Part shown: in pieces, positions 6,942 through 16,534 of the stretch
Position numbering within the stretch: position 1 is the stretch's first letter
Layout: each line of letters starts with the position of its first letter
Assembly (NCBI GenBank): GCA_945906765.1
Contig: CAMDRF010000025.1
Span: 1 to 35,460, forward strand
DNA length: 35,460 bases
Source: Nitrosovibrio sp. Nv4
GTDB taxonomy: Bacteria; Pseudomonadota; Gammaproteobacteria; Burkholderiales; SG8-39
Reading direction: 5' to 3'
The notes under the pieces: model-generated
Database searches by the model: none
Told to the model about the DNA's origin: nothing
Seen by the model: the letters and a program-made list of their open reading frames with translations, nothing else
Made by a program: the position numbers and the translations under genes

Positions 6942-7790
6942 ATGACCTTTGCTATTGAAGCCCTGAACGTCGAGAAGCGCTACGGCGCGCTGCATGCGCT
7001 CGCTCTGGGTTCGAAGGCCGACGCCAATATGCGAACGCTATCAGGCGGAATGAAGCGACGCGTGCTCGTGGCCCAGGCGCTGGTGCACTGGCCGCCGGTG
7101 ATCGTGCTCGATGAACCGACTGCCGGGGTGGATGTGGGATTGCGCCAGGGCCTCTGGCAGTTCATCCGGCGCTTGAACCGCGACGGTCACACCATCGTCC
7201 TGACCACGCATTACCTGGAGGAGGCCGAGGAGCTGTGCGACCGCATCGCCATGCTGAAGGCGGGCCGCATCGTGGCGCTCGATTCAACCCGCAACCTGCT
7301 CGAGACGTTCTCTGGCCTGGTGCTGAAACTCCGTCTCGACCGGGACGCGCTGCCCGACGGGCTGGAAGCGACGCAGCTCTCCGCCGAAGACGGGCGCTTC
7401 ACCATGCGACTGCGCGATTACAACGCGCTGGAGCAGGTGCTGACCGCGCTGCTGTACCTCGTCGTCTTCGCTTATGCGCTGGGCGGCCGCGTGCGCATGT
7501 TCGAGCAGATGAGCTACGCCCAGTTCCTGGTGCCGGGGCTGGTGATGATGAGCGTGCTGCAGAACGCGTTCGCCAACAGCTCCTCCAGCCTGATCCAGTC
7601 GAAGATCAGCGGCAACCTGGTCTTCATGATGCTGCCGCCGATCTCCTACCTTGAGTTCTTCGGCGCCTACGTGCTCGCTGCCATGGTGCGCGGACTGGTG
7701 GTCGGCGCCGGCGTGCTCGCGGTAAGCTTGGCGCTGCTCTCCACGGCCTGCCTGCTGTTGCTGCGGTCGGGCTACAAACTGAGGCAATAG
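6942..7790 (+). CDS. degenerate ABC-2 ATPase-permease fusion with three in-frame deletions
   Basis: A 282-residue open frame whose pieces match two neighbouring genes of the YadG (ATPase)/YadH (permease) type. Residues 1-20 are the ATPase start, and near 6999-7010 the frame jumps straight to the segment before the ABC signature, so Walker A and the Q-loop are absent. LSGGM (33-37), Walker B VIVLDEPTAGVD (D57, E58) and switch H90 remain. Near 7434-7446 the ATPase C-terminus runs directly into the first membrane segment of the permease (LTALLYLVVFAYALGG, then FLVPGLVMMSVLQNAFANSS). Near 7711-7730 about the middle third of the permease is gone and the usual C-terminal LLRSGYKL ending follows. 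The product cannot bind ATP in the normal way. It is probably a remnant, although the frame is intact. Intact pairs of this type are commonly found between mla genes and ibaG/murA in betaproteobacteria. Confidence 0.75.
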   Translation: MTFAIEALNVEKRYGALHALALGSKADANMRTLSGGMKRRVLVAQALVHWPPVIVLDEPTAGVDVGLRQGLWQFIRRLNRDGHTIVLTTHYLEEAEELCDRIAMLKAGRIVALDSTRNLLETFSGLVLKLRLDRDALPDGLEATQLSAEDGRFTMRLRDYNALEQVLTALLYLVVFAYALGGRVRMFEQMSYAQFLVPGLVMMSVLQNAFANSSSSLIQSKISGNLVFMMLPPISYLEFFGAYVLAAMVRGLVVGAGVLAVSLALLSTACLLLLRSGYKLRQ

Positions 7791-7792
7791 CG

Positions 7793-8032
7793 ATGGTTAC
7801 TCCTGAAAGCATAAAAAGCGGAATCGAGTCCGGAATTGCCTGTGAGCGCATCGAGGTGATCGGCGACGGCCAGCATTTCCAGGCGGTGGTCGTTGCGCAC
7901 GCCTTCGAGGGCAAAAGTCGAGTGCAACGCCACCAGCTCGTCTACCGGGCGTTGGGTGAGCGCATGCGCGAGGAAATCCACGCGCTGTCGATGCAGACGC
8001 TGACGCCGGAAGAAGCAAAGCGGAATGGATAA
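7793..8032 (+). CDS. ibaG: BolA-family protein (IbaG/YrbA-like)
   Basis: A 79-residue BolA-fold protein. MVTPESIKSGIESGIACERIEV, shortened here, leads into GDGQHFQAVVVAHAFEGKSRVQRHQ, and the invariant histidine of the family lies in RHQLVY. BolA proteins pair with monothiol glutaredoxins around iron-sulfur clusters. The small form beside murA corresponds to E. coli IbaG (YrbA), which sits in the same place after mlaB. The start is two bases after the composite ABC gene, and the end overlaps murA by eight bases. Confidence 0.88.
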   Translation: MVTPESIKSGIESGIACERIEVIGDGQHFQAVVVAHAFEGKSRVQRHQLVYRALGERMREEIHALSMQTLTPEEAKRNG

Positions 8033-9275
8033 GCTCCTGATCACGGGAGGCCGTCCGCTGCATGGCGCGGTGCCGATTTCCGGCGCCAAGAATGCCGCGC
8101 TGCCGGTGATGGCCGCGACGCTGCTGGCGCCCGGCGTCCACCGCCTGCGGAACGTGCCGCGGCTGCGCGACACGCGTACCTTCGCCAAGGTGCTGGAGTT
8201 GCTAGGCGCGAAAGTTTCATTCGACGGCAACCTGTGCTCGATCGACTCCACCGGCGTGAACTCCGTCGAGGCGCCCTACGAGCTGGTGAAGACGATGCGC
8301 GCGAGCATCTACGTGCTGGCGCCGCTGCTGGCGCGCTTTGGAGCAGCGAGAGTGTCGCTGCCGGGCGGTTGCGCCTGGGGGCCGCGGCCGGTGAACCTGC
8401 ATCTGGCGGGATTGCAGGCGATGGGCGCGGCACTCGACATCGATCACGGCTACATCGTCGGCCGGAACGTGAAGTTGAAGGGTGCAAGGTTCGGATTCGA
8501 TGTGGTTTCGGTCGGCGCCACCGCGCAGCTCATGATGGCAGCCGTGCTCGCAGAGGGCACGACGGTGCTCGAGAACGTCGCCGTCGAGCCCGACGTCACC
8601 GCGCTCGGCGACGTGCTAGTGGCCTGCGGCGCGCGCATCGAGGGTCTGGGTACGCGCCAGCTTACGATCCAGGGCGTAACTGCGCTGCGCCCGATCGATA
8701 CGACGATCATTCCCGACCGCATCGAGGCGGCGACGTTCGCGGCCGCAGCAGCCATGACCGGCGGGTGCCTCAAGCTTGAACGGGTCGTAGCGGCTCACTT
8801 CGAGGCTGCGCTGCGCAAGCTGGAGGAAGCCGGGAGCACGATCGAGCGGGCGATTGACGCCGTGACAGTCACCGGCCCGGCGCGTCCGAAAGCGGTGAAC
8901 GTCGTGACGCAGCCGTTCCCCGGCTTTGCGACCGACATGCAGGCGCAAATGATCGCGGTATGCGCGATCGCCGACGGTACCAGCGTAATCGAGGACACCG
9001 TTTACCTCGACCGCTTCACCCACGTTCCCGAGTTGGCGCGCATGGGCGCAAGTATCGAACTGAAGGGCAATGTCGCGGTGGTAAAAGGTGTCGAACGTTT
9101 GTCCGGGGCGCAAGTGATGGCGACCGACCTGCGCGCTTCGGCGAGCCTCGTGCTCGCGGGCCTGGCGGCGCAGGGCGAGACTTTGATCGACCGGATTTAT
9201 CATCTCGACCGCGGCTACGAGGCGCTGGAGCAGAAGCTTGGCGCTCTCGGTGCGCGCATTCAGCGGGTCAACTGA
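8025..9275 (+). CDS. murA: UDP-N-acetylglucosamine 1-carboxyvinyltransferase MurA
   Basis: A 416-residue enzyme of normal length that transfers enolpyruvate from PEP to UDP-GlcNAc, the first committed step of peptidoglycan synthesis. SGAKNAALP carries the K22-N23 pair that binds substrate, and the mobile loop [15 protein letters not shown] carries C116, the fosfomycin-sensitive catalytic cysteine. [18 protein letters not shown] and [11 protein letters not shown] are further conserved blocks. The start lies inside ibaG. The histidine operon follows 25 bases after its stop. Confidence 0.97.
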   Translation: MDKLLITGGRPLHGAVPISGAKNAALPVMAATLLAPGVHRLRNVPRLRDTRTFAKVLELLGAKVSFDGNLCSIDSTGVNSVEAPYELVKTMRASIYVLAPLLARFGAARVSLPGGCAWGPRPVNLHLAGLQAMGAALDIDHGYIVGRNVKLKGARFGFDVVSVGATAQLMMAAVLAEGTTVLENVAVEPDVTALGDVLVACGARIEGLGTRQLTIQGVTALRPIDTTIIPDRIEAATFAAAAAMTGGCLKLERVVAAHFEAALRKLEEAGSTIERAIDAVTVTGPARPKAVNVVTQPFPGFATDMQAQMIAVCAIADGTSVIEDTVYLDRFTHVPELARMGASIELKGNVAVVKGVERLSGAQVMATDLRASASLVLAGLAAQGETLIDRIYHLDRGYEALEQKLGALGARIQRVN

Positions 9276-9300
9276 TGCGGGTAAACTGGATCGCATGGGC

Positions 9301-9966
9301 ATGATCAGCATCGCAATTTCCAAGGGTCGGATCATGGACGAGACCGCGCCGTTGCTCGCGCGCGTCGCCGTTCGGCCGGATGAAGATCCGGAGGATTCGC
9401 GCAAGCTGATCATCGGTACCGAGAAGCGCGGCGTGCGCCTGATCGTGGTGCGCGCCTCCGACGTCCCGACCTATGTCGGGCAGGGTGCCGCGGAGCTCGG
9501 CATCGCCGGCGGCGACGTGCTCGCCGAGCATGGCGGCGCGGGCTTGTATCAGCCGGTGGATCTGGGCATCGCCCGCTGCCGCATGATGGTCGCGACGCGT
9601 CGCGGCTTTGACTACGCCGCCGCGGTGCGCCAGGGGGCGCGGCTGCGTATCGCTACCAAGTACGTTCAGCTCACGCGCGAGCACTTCGAGGCCAAGGGCG
9701 TGCACGTGGACCTGATCAAGCTCTACGGCTCGATGGAGCTGGCGCCGCTGACCGGCCTCGCCGACGCGATCGTGGATCTCGTTTCCAGCGGCAAGACCTT
9801 GCGCGCCAACGACCTGGTCGCGGTCGAGGAGCTCATGCCGGTGTCGGCGCGACTGATCGTCAATCAGGCGGCGCTGAAAACGCGCCGGGCCGAATTGCAA
9901 CCGCTGATCGACGCGTTCGCAAGCGCGGCGCAAGTCCGCGCTCCTGCACGGGCGGCGCGCAAATGA
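9301..9966 (+). CDS. hisG: ATP phosphoribosyltransferase, short form HisG
   Basis: Catalyses the first step of histidine synthesis, ATP + PRPP to phosphoribosyl-ATP. About 221 residues, so this is the short form that lacks the C-terminal regulatory ACT-like domain and normally works with HisZ. No hisZ is in this window. Recognisable blocks are [33 protein letters not shown] and [20 protein letters not shown], which contains the PRPP-binding region. The ATG at 9301 was preferred because the family begins with M-I-[ST]-I-A. An ATG six bases upstream (9295) is equally close to any ribosome site. The stop overlaps hisD as ATGA. Confidence 0.95.
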   Translation: MISIAISKGRIMDETAPLLARVAVRPDEDPEDSRKLIIGTEKRGVRLIVVRASDVPTYVGQGAAELGIAGGDVLAEHGGAGLYQPVDLGIARCRMMVATRRGFDYAAAVRQGARLRIATKYVQLTREHFEAKGVHVDLIKLYGSMELAPLTGLADAIVDLVSSGKTLRANDLVAVEELMPVSARLIVNQAALKTRRAELQPLIDAFASAAQVRAPARAARK

Positions 9967-11243
9967 AATTACGCCGTCTTTCAACACGCCAGCCGGGGTT
10001 CGAAGCGAAGCTCAAGGCGCTGACACGCTACGAGGCGGCTCAGGACGCCAAGGTGTCCGGTGTAGTGCGCGCCATCATCGCTGCGGTGCGCAAGCGAGGT
10101 GATGCGGCGGTGCTCGAGTACACGCGCCGCTTCGATCGGGTCAAGGCGGCCTCGGTGGCGAAGCTGGAAGTGTCGCGCGCGCAATTGCGCGCCGCATTGA
10201 ATGGCCTGCCGAAGAAGGATGTGGTTTCGCTACGTCAGGCGGCGGCACGCATCCGCCGCTTCCACGAGCGCCAATTAACGCGCTCCTGGAAATACGCCGA
10301 GGCCGATGGCACGCAGCTTGGCCAGATCGTGACGCCGCTGCAACGCGTCGGCCTGTACGTCCCCGGCGGCAAGGCGGCCTATCCGTCCTCGGTGCTGATG
10401 AACGCCATCCCTGCCAAGGTGGCGGGCGTGCCCGAGGTGGTGATGGTCAGCCCGAATCCGAATCCGATGGTGCTTGCGGCTGCTGCGATCGCCGGCGTTG
10501 ACCGCGTGATTGCGATCGGCGGCGCGCAGGCCGTGGCGGCGCTCGCCTACGGCACGCGCTCGGTGCCGCGCGTCGACAAGATCGTCGGACCGGGCAATGC
10601 CTATGTCGCGGAGGCGAAACGCCAGGTCTTTGGCCAGGCCGGCATCGACATGATCGCCGGACCTTCCGAGATCCTGGTTATCGGCGATGGCAGCACGCCT
10701 GCGGACTGGGTGGCGATGGACCTTTTGTCGCAGGCCGAGCACGACGAGCTCGCACAGGCGATTCTGCTTTCGCCCCGGCGCGCCTACCTGGATGAGGTCG
10801 AGGCTGCGATTCGCCGGTTGATCCGGGAAATGCCGAGGCGCAAGGTGATCGCCGCCTCGCTCGCCGGCAGGGGCGCGCTGATCCAAACACGCGGCCTGAA
10901 CGAGGCCTGCGAGATCGCGAACCGTATCGCGCCCGAGCACCTGGAGCTGTCGGTGGCCAGGCCGCAGGCCCTGCTGCCGAAGCTGCGTCATGCCGGCGCG
11001 ATTTTTCTGGGCCGCTGGAGTTCAGAGGCCATTGGCGACTACTGCGCCGGTCCGAACCACGTCCTGCCGACCGCCGGAACCGCGCGGTTTTCGTCGCCGC
11101 TCGGGGTCTACGATTTCCAGAAGCGCACCAGCCTGATCAATGTGTCGCGCCAGGGCGCGCGCACGCTCGGGCGCCTCGCATCCACGCTGGCAAGGGGCGA
11201 GGGTCTGTTCGCGCATGCCAGGTCCGCTGAGTACCGGCAATGA
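9963..11243 (+). CDS. hisD: histidinol dehydrogenase HisD
   Basis: A 426-residue zinc enzyme that oxidises histidinol to histidine in two NAD-dependent steps, the last step of the pathway. Conserved segments are [52 protein letters not shown] and the catalytic Glu-His in [10 protein letters not shown]. The C-terminal [17 protein letters not shown] is also typical. Its length is normal for the family. Both ends overlap neighbours by four bases (hisG and hisC), consistent with coupled translation. Confidence 0.97.
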   Translation: MKLRRLSTRQPGFEAKLKALTRYEAAQDAKVSGVVRAIIAAVRKRGDAAVLEYTRRFDRVKAASVAKLEVSRAQLRAALNGLPKKDVVSLRQAAARIRRFHERQLTRSWKYAEADGTQLGQIVTPLQRVGLYVPGGKAAYPSSVLMNAIPAKVAGVPEVVMVSPNPNPMVLAAAAIAGVDRVIAIGGAQAVAALAYGTRSVPRVDKIVGPGNAYVAEAKRQVFGQAGIDMIAGPSEILVIGDGSTPADWVAMDLLSQAEHDELAQAILLSPRRAYLDEVEAAIRRLIREMPRRKVIAASLAGRGALIQTRGLNEACEIANRIAPEHLELSVARPQALLPKLRHAGAIFLGRWSSEAIGDYCAGPNHVLPTAGTARFSSPLGVYDFQKRTSLINVSRQGARTLGRLASTLARGEGLFAHARSAEYRQ

Positions 11244-12319
11244 GCGTTGCGTCGAAAGTAATTCGTCCCGAGATCCAGGGCATGCACGCCTATGCCGTGT
11301 CCGACGCCACGGGGCTGGTGAAGCTGGATGTCATGGAAAGCCCCTACCGGCTGCCGTCGGAGCTGGCGTCCGAAATCGGCGACGTGGTTTCCCGCGTCGC
11401 AATGAACCGCTATCCGGTGCCCACGGCGCATGAACTACGCGCGCTGATCCGCGAGGTGATGCAGGTCCCCAAGGGCTGCGACGTGCTGCTGGGCAACGGC
11501 TCGGACGAGTGCATCCAGTACATCACGGCGGCGATCGCGCGCGAAGGCGCGGTGGTGATGGCGCCGGCGCCCTCGTTCGCGATGTTCGCGATGCACGCGT
11601 TTTTCTATCGGCTGCGTTTTGTCGGCATGCCGTTGCGCGAGGATTTTTCGCTCGACACGGAGGTCTTCCTCGCCGCGGTGGCGAAGGAGCAGCCCGCGCT
11701 CATCTGGCTCGCCTACCCGAACAACCCGACCGGCAACGCGTTCCCGGTGGCCGATATCGAGCGCATCATCCGCGCCGCCCCCGGGCTGGTGGTGATCGAC
11801 GAGGCCTACCAGCCCTTCGCCGGGGCGACGTTCATGCCGCGGCTCGCCGAGTTCGAGAACATGGTGGTGATGCGGACCGTCTCGAAGATCGGCATGGCGG
11901 GCTTGCGGCTGGGCTACGTCTGCGGCCGGCCTGAATGGATCGGGGCCTTCAACAAGACCCGCTCGCCGTTCAACATAAACGTACTAACGGAAGCGGTGGT
12001 GATCAAGCTGCTGCAGAACAAGAAGGTGCTGGACGCGCAGGCGGCCAGGGTGCTGGAGGAACGGGAACGCGTGCGGCCGGAACTGGCGCGCATGTCCGGA
12101 TTGACGGTTTACCCGTCGGCGGCGAATTTCCTGCTGGTGCGGGTGGCGGGCGGCAAGGGCGCCGGCACGCGCGTGTTCGACAGCATGAAATCGCAGGGAG
12201 TGCTGGTGAAGGATTTCTCCGGCGGCCCTCCGCTGATGGAGAACTGCCTGCGGCTCACGATCGGCACGCCCGAGGAAAATCGTATACTGGTTGCAGCACT
12301 ACGCGAGGCTCTGAAATGA
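11240..12319 (+). CDS. hisC: histidinol-phosphate aminotransferase HisC
   Basis: A 359-residue fold-type I PLP enzyme that converts imidazole acetol-phosphate and glutamate to histidinol-phosphate. [13 protein letters not shown] binds the cofactor phosphate, and [10 protein letters not shown] and [10 protein letters not shown] supply the pyridine contacts. The Schiff-base lysine is in [15 protein letters not shown]. The start overlaps hisD (ATGA), and hisB starts one base after its stop. Length and motif order are normal. Confidence 0.95.
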   Translation: MSVASKVIRPEIQGMHAYAVSDATGLVKLDVMESPYRLPSELASEIGDVVSRVAMNRYPVPTAHELRALIREVMQVPKGCDVLLGNGSDECIQYITAAIAREGAVVMAPAPSFAMFAMHAFFYRLRFVGMPLREDFSLDTEVFLAAVAKEQPALIWLAYPNNPTGNAFPVADIERIIRAAPGLVVIDEAYQPFAGATFMPRLAEFENMVVMRTVSKIGMAGLRLGYVCGRPEWIGAFNKTRSPFNINVLTEAVVIKLLQNKKVLDAQAARVLEERERVRPELARMSGLTVYPSAANFLLVRVAGGKGAGTRVFDSMKSQGVLVKDFSGGPPLMENCLRLTIGTPEENRILVAALREALK

Positions 12320-12320
12320 T

Positions 12321-12914
12321 ATGAGGGAAAGAAGCGCTGAAGTCGAACGCAATACCAAAGAGACGCAGATCCGCGTCCGGCTCAACCTGGACGGGACGGG
12401 CGTCGCCAAGCTCTCCACGGGTATCCCCTTCCTCGAGCACATGCTCGACCAGGTCGCGCGCCACGGCATGCTCGACCTCGAGGTGGAGGCCAAGGGCGAC
12501 CTGCACATCGACGCGCACCATACCGTCGAAGATATCGGCATCACCATCGGCCAGGCGTTCGTCAAGGCGATCGGCGACAAAACCGGCATCCGCCGCTTCG
12601 GCCATGCCTACGTGCCTCTCGATGAGGCGCTTTCGCGCGTGGTTATTGATTTCTCCGGCCGCCCGGGCCTGACCTACGAGGTCAATTTCACGCGCGCGCT
12701 GATCGGCGAATTCGATGCCGACTTGGTGCATGAGTTTTTCCAGGGCTTCGTCAACCATGCCCAGGTGACGCTGCACATCGACAACCTGCGCGGCGACAAC
12801 GCGCATCACCAGTGCGAGACCATGTTCAAGGCCTTCGCGCGCGCCCTGCGCATGGCCGTCGAGTCCGATCCTCGTGCGACGGGTTCCGTGCCTTCAACAA
12901 AAGGCTCGCTCTAG
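12321..12914 (+). CDS. hisB: imidazoleglycerol-phosphate dehydratase HisB
   Basis: A 197-residue monofunctional dehydratase without the N-terminal phosphatase domain found in enterobacterial HisB, so histidinol-phosphate phosphatase must be encoded elsewhere. Metal-binding histidine motifs are [13 protein letters not shown] and [36 protein letters not shown] is the usual N-terminal block. It starts one base after hisC, and hisH begins at the base after its stop. Confidence 0.97.
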   Translation: MRERSAEVERNTKETQIRVRLNLDGTGVAKLSTGIPFLEHMLDQVARHGMLDLEVEAKGDLHIDAHHTVEDIGITIGQAFVKAIGDKTGIRRFGHAYVPLDEALSRVVIDFSGRPGLTYEVNFTRALIGEFDADLVHEFFQGFVNHAQVTLHIDNLRGDNAHHQCETMFKAFARALRMAVESDPRATGSVPSTKGSL

Positions 12915-13526
12915 TTGAAAATTGCAGTGGTTGACTACGGCATGGGCAACCTTCGCTCGGTATCGAAGGCGTTGGAGCGGGTCGCCCCGCAGGCCGAAGT
13001 GCTCGTTACCTCCGACCCGGAGGCGATTCGCGCGGCGGAGCGCGTCGTCGTTCCGGGCCAAGGTGCGATGCCCGACTGCATGCGTCAGCTCGCGGCCAGC
13101 GGCGCGCGCGGTGCGGTGATCGAGGCGGCGGGCAGCAAACCCTTTCTGGGCATCTGCATCGGCCTGCAGATGCTGTTCGAGCGCGGCGAGGAAGGCGACA
13201 CCGCGGGACTCGGGCTGCTCCCGGGCCGTGTGCCTCGCTTCAAGGCCATGGGGTTGAAGATTCCGCACATGGGCTGGAACGAGGTGATGCAGGAGCGCCC
13301 CCATGCCCTGTGGAACGGCATCGCGGATCGCAGCCGCTTCTATTTCGTGCACAGCTACTACCCCGAACCGGCCGACCGCTCGATGACTGCCGGTACCTGC
13401 GCCTACGGCATCAGCTTTACCTCCGCGGTGGCGCGGGATAACATCTTTGCCGTGCAGTTCCATCCGGAGAAAAGCCAGAACAGCGGCCTGCAGTTGCTGT
13501 CCAACTTCGTCCAATGGCGGCCGTAG
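12915..13526 (+). CDS. hisH: imidazole glycerol phosphate synthase glutaminase subunit HisH
   Basis: A 203-residue class I glutamine amidotransferase. It supplies ammonia through a tunnel to HisF. The triad is visible as C81 in [11 protein letters not shown] and H183/E185 in [10 protein letters not shown], with the oxyanion-strand motif [11 protein letters not shown]. The only sensible start is a TTG directly after the hisB stop (opening [13 protein letters not shown]), so translation probably depends on coupling. The partner hisF lies one gene downstream. Confidence 0.95.
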   Translation: MKIAVVDYGMGNLRSVSKALERVAPQAEVLVTSDPEAIRAAERVVVPGQGAMPDCMRQLAASGARGAVIEAAGSKPFLGICIGLQMLFERGEEGDTAGLGLLPGRVPRFKAMGLKIPHMGWNEVMQERPHALWNGIADRSRFYFVHSYYPEPADRSMTAGTCAYGISFTSAVARDNIFAVQFHPEKSQNSGLQLLSNFVQWRP

Positions 13527-13570
13527 TCTCCTTTTCCTGACGGTCATCTGATTCCGGTTCGCAGCACCCC

Positions 13571-14344
13571 GTGCTGATCATCCCCGCCATCGACCTCAAA
13601 GACGGCCACTGCGTGCGCTTGCAGCAGGGGCGCATGGATTCCGCGACCGTGTTTTCCGAGGACCCGGTGGCGATGGCCAGGCACTGGTCGGACCAGGGCG
13701 CCCGGCGCCTGCACATCGTGGATCTGAACGGCGCGGTCGCCGGCCGGCCGAAGAACGAGAAAGTCATCCGCGAGATGATCAAAGCGGTCGGCGAGAAGAC
13801 GCCGATCCAGCTCGGCGGCGGCATCCGCGACCTTGACACCATCGAAGGCTACATCGACGCGGGTGTCTCCTTCATCATCATCGGCACGGCGGCGGTGAAG
13901 AATCCCGGATTCCTCTCCGATGCCTGCTATGCGTTTCCCGGGCACATCATCGTCGGCCTGGATGCCAAGGACGGCAAGGTCGCGGTCGAGGGCTGGTCGA
14001 AGATGACCGGCCACGACGTCGTCGATCTGGCGAAAAAATTCGAGGAATACGGCCCAGAGGCGCTGATCTATACGGACATCGGGCGCGACGGCATGATGAC
14101 TGGTGTCAACGTCGATGCGACCTTCAAGCTGGCGCAGGCCATCAAGACTCCGATCATTGCCAGCGGCGGCCTGAACAGCCTCAAGGACGTGCAGACGATC
14201 TGCGCCAAGCTCGCCCCGGAGGGCGTCGTCGGGGCGATCGCCGGCCGGGCCCTGTACGAAGGTGCGCTCGATTTCAAGAAGGCGCAGGCCGCAGCCGACA
14301 AGGCGACCGAAAAACCTGTCGTCAAACCGCCCGCCAAGGAATAG
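13571..14344 (+). CDS. hisA: ProFAR isomerase HisA
   Basis: A 257-residue (beta/alpha)8 barrel that opens the ribose ring of ProFAR by Amadori rearrangement to give PRFAR, the substrate of HisF. Catalytic aspartates are D8 ([12 protein letters not shown]) and D131 (IVGLDAKDG). Phosphate-binding motifs QLGGGIRD and [18 protein letters not shown] are present. A GTG start is used. The 44-base gap after hisH is the widest inside the his genes, and I see no promoter in it. The lysine- and alanine-rich C-terminal tail (about 15 residues) extends past the usual barrel end. Confidence 0.95.
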   Translation: MLIIPAIDLKDGHCVRLQQGRMDSATVFSEDPVAMARHWSDQGARRLHIVDLNGAVAGRPKNEKVIREMIKAVGEKTPIQLGGGIRDLDTIEGYIDAGVSFIIIGTAAVKNPGFLSDACYAFPGHIIVGLDAKDGKVAVEGWSKMTGHDVVDLAKKFEEYGPEALIYTDIGRDGMMTGVNVDATFKLAQAIKTPIIASGGLNSLKDVQTICAKLAPEGVVGAIAGRALYEGALDFKKAQAAADKATEKPVVKPPAKE

Positions 14345-14346
14345 CG

Positions 14347-15105
14347 GTGGGATTGGCCAAGCGAGTTATTCCCTGCCTTGACGTCACCGCGGGCCGGGTC
14401 GTCAAGGGCGTGAAATTCGCGGACCTGCGCGATGCCGGCGATCCGGTCGAGATCGCCGCGCGCTACGACGCCGAGGGCGCCGACGAGCTTGCCTTCCTCG
14501 ATATCACCGCGAGTTCCGACCAGCGCGACATAATCCTGCACGTCATCGAGCGGGTGGCGGCGAAAGTCTTCATTCCGCTGACCGTGGGGGGCGGCGTGCG
14601 CAAGGTCGAGGATGTGCGGCGCCTGCTGAACGCCGGCGCCGACAAGGTCTCGATCAACACCGCCGCGGTACAGAATCCGGCGCTGGTACGCGAAGCCTCC
14701 GGCATCGTCGGCAATCAGTGCATCGTGGTGGCCATCGATGCGAAGAGAAACGGCGATGGCTGGGAGGTGTTTACCCACGGCGGCCGCAATGCGACGGGCC
14801 TCGATGTGGTCGAGTGGGCGCGGCGCATGACCGAGGCGGGCGCCGGCGAGATTCTGCTTACCAGCATGGATCGTGACGGCACCCGCGACGGCTTCGACCT
14901 CGCGCTGACGCGGGCGGTGTCGGACGCGGTGAGCGTGCCCGTGATCGCCTCCGGCGGGGTCGGCTCGCGCGAGCATTTGGCGGAGGGCGTACTCGACGGA
15001 CATGCCGACGCGGTACTCGCGGCCAGCGTATTTCACTTCGGCGACTTCACGGTCCGGGATGCGAAGCTGTACATGCAATCGCGGGGAATCGAGGTCCGCC
15101 TGTGA
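14347..15105 (+). CDS. hisF: imidazole glycerol phosphate synthase cyclase subunit HisF
   Basis: A 252-residue barrel enzyme that uses HisH-derived ammonia to cleave and cyclise PRFAR into imidazole glycerol phosphate and AICAR. General acid/base aspartates are D12 ([16 protein letters not shown]) and D131 ([10 protein letters not shown]), and the phosphate sites [10 protein letters not shown] and IASGGVGS are intact. GTG start two bases after hisA. Its stop overlaps hisI as GTGA. Confidence 0.97.
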   Translation: MGLAKRVIPCLDVTAGRVVKGVKFADLRDAGDPVEIAARYDAEGADELAFLDITASSDQRDIILHVIERVAAKVFIPLTVGGGVRKVEDVRRLLNAGADKVSINTAAVQNPALVREASGIVGNQCIVVAIDAKRNGDGWEVFTHGGRNATGLDVVEWARRMTEAGAGEILLTSMDRDGTRDGFDLALTRAVSDAVSVPVIASGGVGSREHLAEGVLDGHADAVLAASVFHFGDFTVRDAKLYMQSRGIEVRL

Positions 15106-15500
15106 CCGATCCTGTGAACGAATGGCTGGATGAGATTCCCTGGAACGAGCAGGGGCTGATCCCCGTAGTGACGCAGGAATGCTCGAGCGGCCGGGTGCTG
15201 ACGCTGGCGTGGATGAACCGCGAGGCGCTGGCCGAGACGCAGAGGGGCGGCGAGGCGGTCTACTGGTCGCGTTCGCGCCACAAGCTCTGGCGCAAGGGCG
15301 AGGAATCGGGCCATACGCAGAAGGTGCGCGAGTTGCGCCTGGACTGCGATGCCGATGCGATCCTGCTCAGGGTGGACCAGGCCGGCGGCATCGCCTGCCA
15401 TACCGGGCGTGAGAGCTGTTTTTTTCGCAAACTCGAAAACGGGAGATGGGTGACGACGGACCCGGTGCTCAAGGATCCGGCGGCCATCTACAAAAAATGA
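15102..15500 (+). CDS. hisI: phosphoribosyl-AMP cyclohydrolase HisI
   Basis: A 132-residue zinc/magnesium enzyme that opens the adenine ring of PR-AMP, the third step of histidine synthesis. [38 protein letters not shown] and [10 protein letters not shown] supply the conserved metal-binding cysteines and aspartates. It is separate from hisE rather than fused as in enterobacteria. GTG start overlapping hisF, stop overlapping hisE as ATGA. Confidence 0.96.
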   Translation: MTDPVNEWLDEIPWNEQGLIPVVTQECSSGRVLTLAWMNREALAETQRGGEAVYWSRSRHKLWRKGEESGHTQKVRELRLDCDADAILLRVDQAGGIACHTGRESCFFRKLENGRWVTTDPVLKDPAAIYKK

Positions 15501-15814
15501 GCGATATCCTGGAACGTCTGGCGCGGACCATCGAAGGGCGCAAGGGCGCGGATCCTGAAAAATCCTACGTCGCGCGGCTGCTCGGGGCGGACGAAGACGC
15601 CGTGCTGAAGAAAATTGGCGAGGAGGCCACCGAGACGGTGCTCGCCGCGAAGGGCGGCGACCGATTGCACCTCGTGCGCGAGACCGCCGACCTGTGGTTC
15701 CACTGCATGATCCTGCTCGCGCGGCACGGACTGAAGCCCGCCGACGTGCTGGCGGAACTGCAGCGGCGCGAAGGCATACCGGGTCTTGACGAAAAGGCCG
15801 CGCGCAAGAAATGA
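15497..15814 (+). CDS. hisE: phosphoribosyl-ATP pyrophosphatase HisE
   Basis: A 105-residue all-helical MazG-like pyrophosphatase that converts PR-ATP to PR-AMP, the second step of the pathway. [14 protein letters not shown] and [16 protein letters not shown] carry the E-x2-E and E-x2-D metal-binding pairs. The ATG at 15497 overlaps the hisI stop. An earlier in-frame start at 15446 would run through hisI and is rejected. The stop overlaps hinT as ATGA. Confidence 0.95.
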   Translation: MSDILERLARTIEGRKGADPEKSYVARLLGADEDAVLKKIGEEATETVLAAKGGDRLHLVRETADLWFHCMILLARHGLKPADVLAELQRREGIPGLDEKAARKK

Positions 15815-16170
15815 ACGATGTGAATTGCATTTTTTGCAGGATCGTTCGAGGCGAAATCCCGTCCAACAAGGTTTACGAGGACGACGACGTTTTCGCGTTC
15901 CACGACGTCCGGCCGCAGGCGCCGGTGCACTTCCTGATCATCCCCAAGGCGCATGTCCCCACCCTGTATGACGCGGGCATGGCGCAGCACCTCGCCTACG
16001 GGAAAATGCTGGCGCTGGCCGGCGAACTCGCCCGCAGGGAGGGGGCGGGCGACGGCTTCCGGGCCATCGTCAACACCGGGCGGGTGGGGCATCAGGAGGT
16101 GTATCATGTCCATATGCACGTACTCGGGGGCCCGGAACCGCTTGGCCCCATGATTATGAAAAGGAAATAG
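15811..16170 (+). CDS. hinT: histidine triad nucleotide-binding protein (HinT-like)
   Basis: A 119-residue HIT protein with the catalytic triad H99-V-H101-M-H103 followed by VLGG. The N-terminal [20 protein letters not shown] and [10 protein letters not shown] are typical of HinT purine nucleoside phosphoramidases. C6 and C9 form a CxxC pair, as in zinc-containing bacterial members. A gene of this family after hisE and before tatA is a recurrent betaproteobacterial arrangement. Its physiological substrate is unclear. Confidence 0.92.
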   Translation: MNDVNCIFCRIVRGEIPSNKVYEDDDVFAFHDVRPQAPVHFLIIPKAHVPTLYDAGMAQHLAYGKMLALAGELARREGAGDGFRAIVNTGRVGHQEVYHVHMHVLGGPEPLGPMIMKRK

Positions 16171-16180
16171 GAGGGACACT

Positions 16181-16411
16181 ATGGGCTCGCTCAGCATCTG
16201 GCATTGGTTGATCGTTCTGGTGATCGTGATGCTGGTATTCGGCACCAAGAAGCTGCGCAACATTGGCGCGGACCTTGGCGGCGCCGTGCGCGGTTTCAAG
16301 GACGGCATACGTGAGGGCGGCGAAAAGGCAGCGGATGCTGGCGCCGCCCCGCAGGTGACCGGCAAGACGGTCGAAGGCGAAGTAAAGAGCAGGACCGAGA
16401 ACAAGGCCTGA
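16181..16411 (+). CDS. tatA: Sec-independent translocase subunit TatA
   Basis: A 76-residue subunit of the twin-arginine export channel. A short membrane helix (about 5-20, [17 protein letters not shown]) is followed by the TatA hinge [20 protein letters not shown] and a charged tail. A strong ribosome-binding site (AGGAGGG) precedes the ATG, the best in this block, in keeping with TatA being needed in excess over TatBC. An intrinsic terminator lies 24 bases after the stop. Confidence 0.96.
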   Translation: MGSLSIWHWLIVLVIVMLVFGTKKLRNIGADLGGAVRGFKDGIREGGEKAADAGAAPQVTGKTVEGEVKSRTENKA

Positions 16412-16434
16412 TCCGTTTCCGTTGTGTTTCCTGC

Positions 16435-16466
16435 ACGGGCGCCCGCTGGGCGCCCGTTTGGTTTTA
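16435..16466 (+). terminator. intrinsic terminator between tatA and tatB
   Basis: A perfect 10-base stem, ACGGGCGCCC (16435-16444) and GGGCGCCCGT (16448-16457), with a GCT loop is followed by TTTGGTTTT. Because tatB and tatC lie just downstream with no strong promoter visible, it may act as a partial terminator that lowers tatBC relative to tatA. Confidence 0.75.
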
Positions 16467-16512
16467 GCACTCACGGTTTTAGCACTCACGGTTTTAGCAC
16501 TCACGGTTTTAG
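16460..16512 (+). repeat. 15-base tandem repeat, 3.5 copies
   Basis: GGTTTTAGCACTCAC occurs at 16460-16474, 16475-16489 and 16490-16504 without a mismatch, followed by a partial GGTTTTAG (16505-16512). It sits between the tatA terminator and tatB. It has no spacers and is not a CRISPR array. The unit includes the terminator's T-rich tail, so the array probably grew by slippage from that tail. Confidence 0.9.
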
Positions 16513-16534
16513 AACCTATTCACCTTAGGACTCC

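Noticed and set aside
5336-6943. 535-codon open frame on the minus strand over mlaA, mlaC and mlaB
   Set aside because: It is antisense to three well-recognised genes. Its translation is arginine/alanine-rich with no domain, an effect of GC-rich codon bias.
12255-12809. Minus-strand frame over hisB
   Set aside because: Antisense to a complete hisB with both histidine motifs. No independent support.
16460-16512. Short tandem repeats as a CRISPR array
   Set aside because: Units are directly adjacent with no spacers, only 15 bases long, and no cas gene is nearby.
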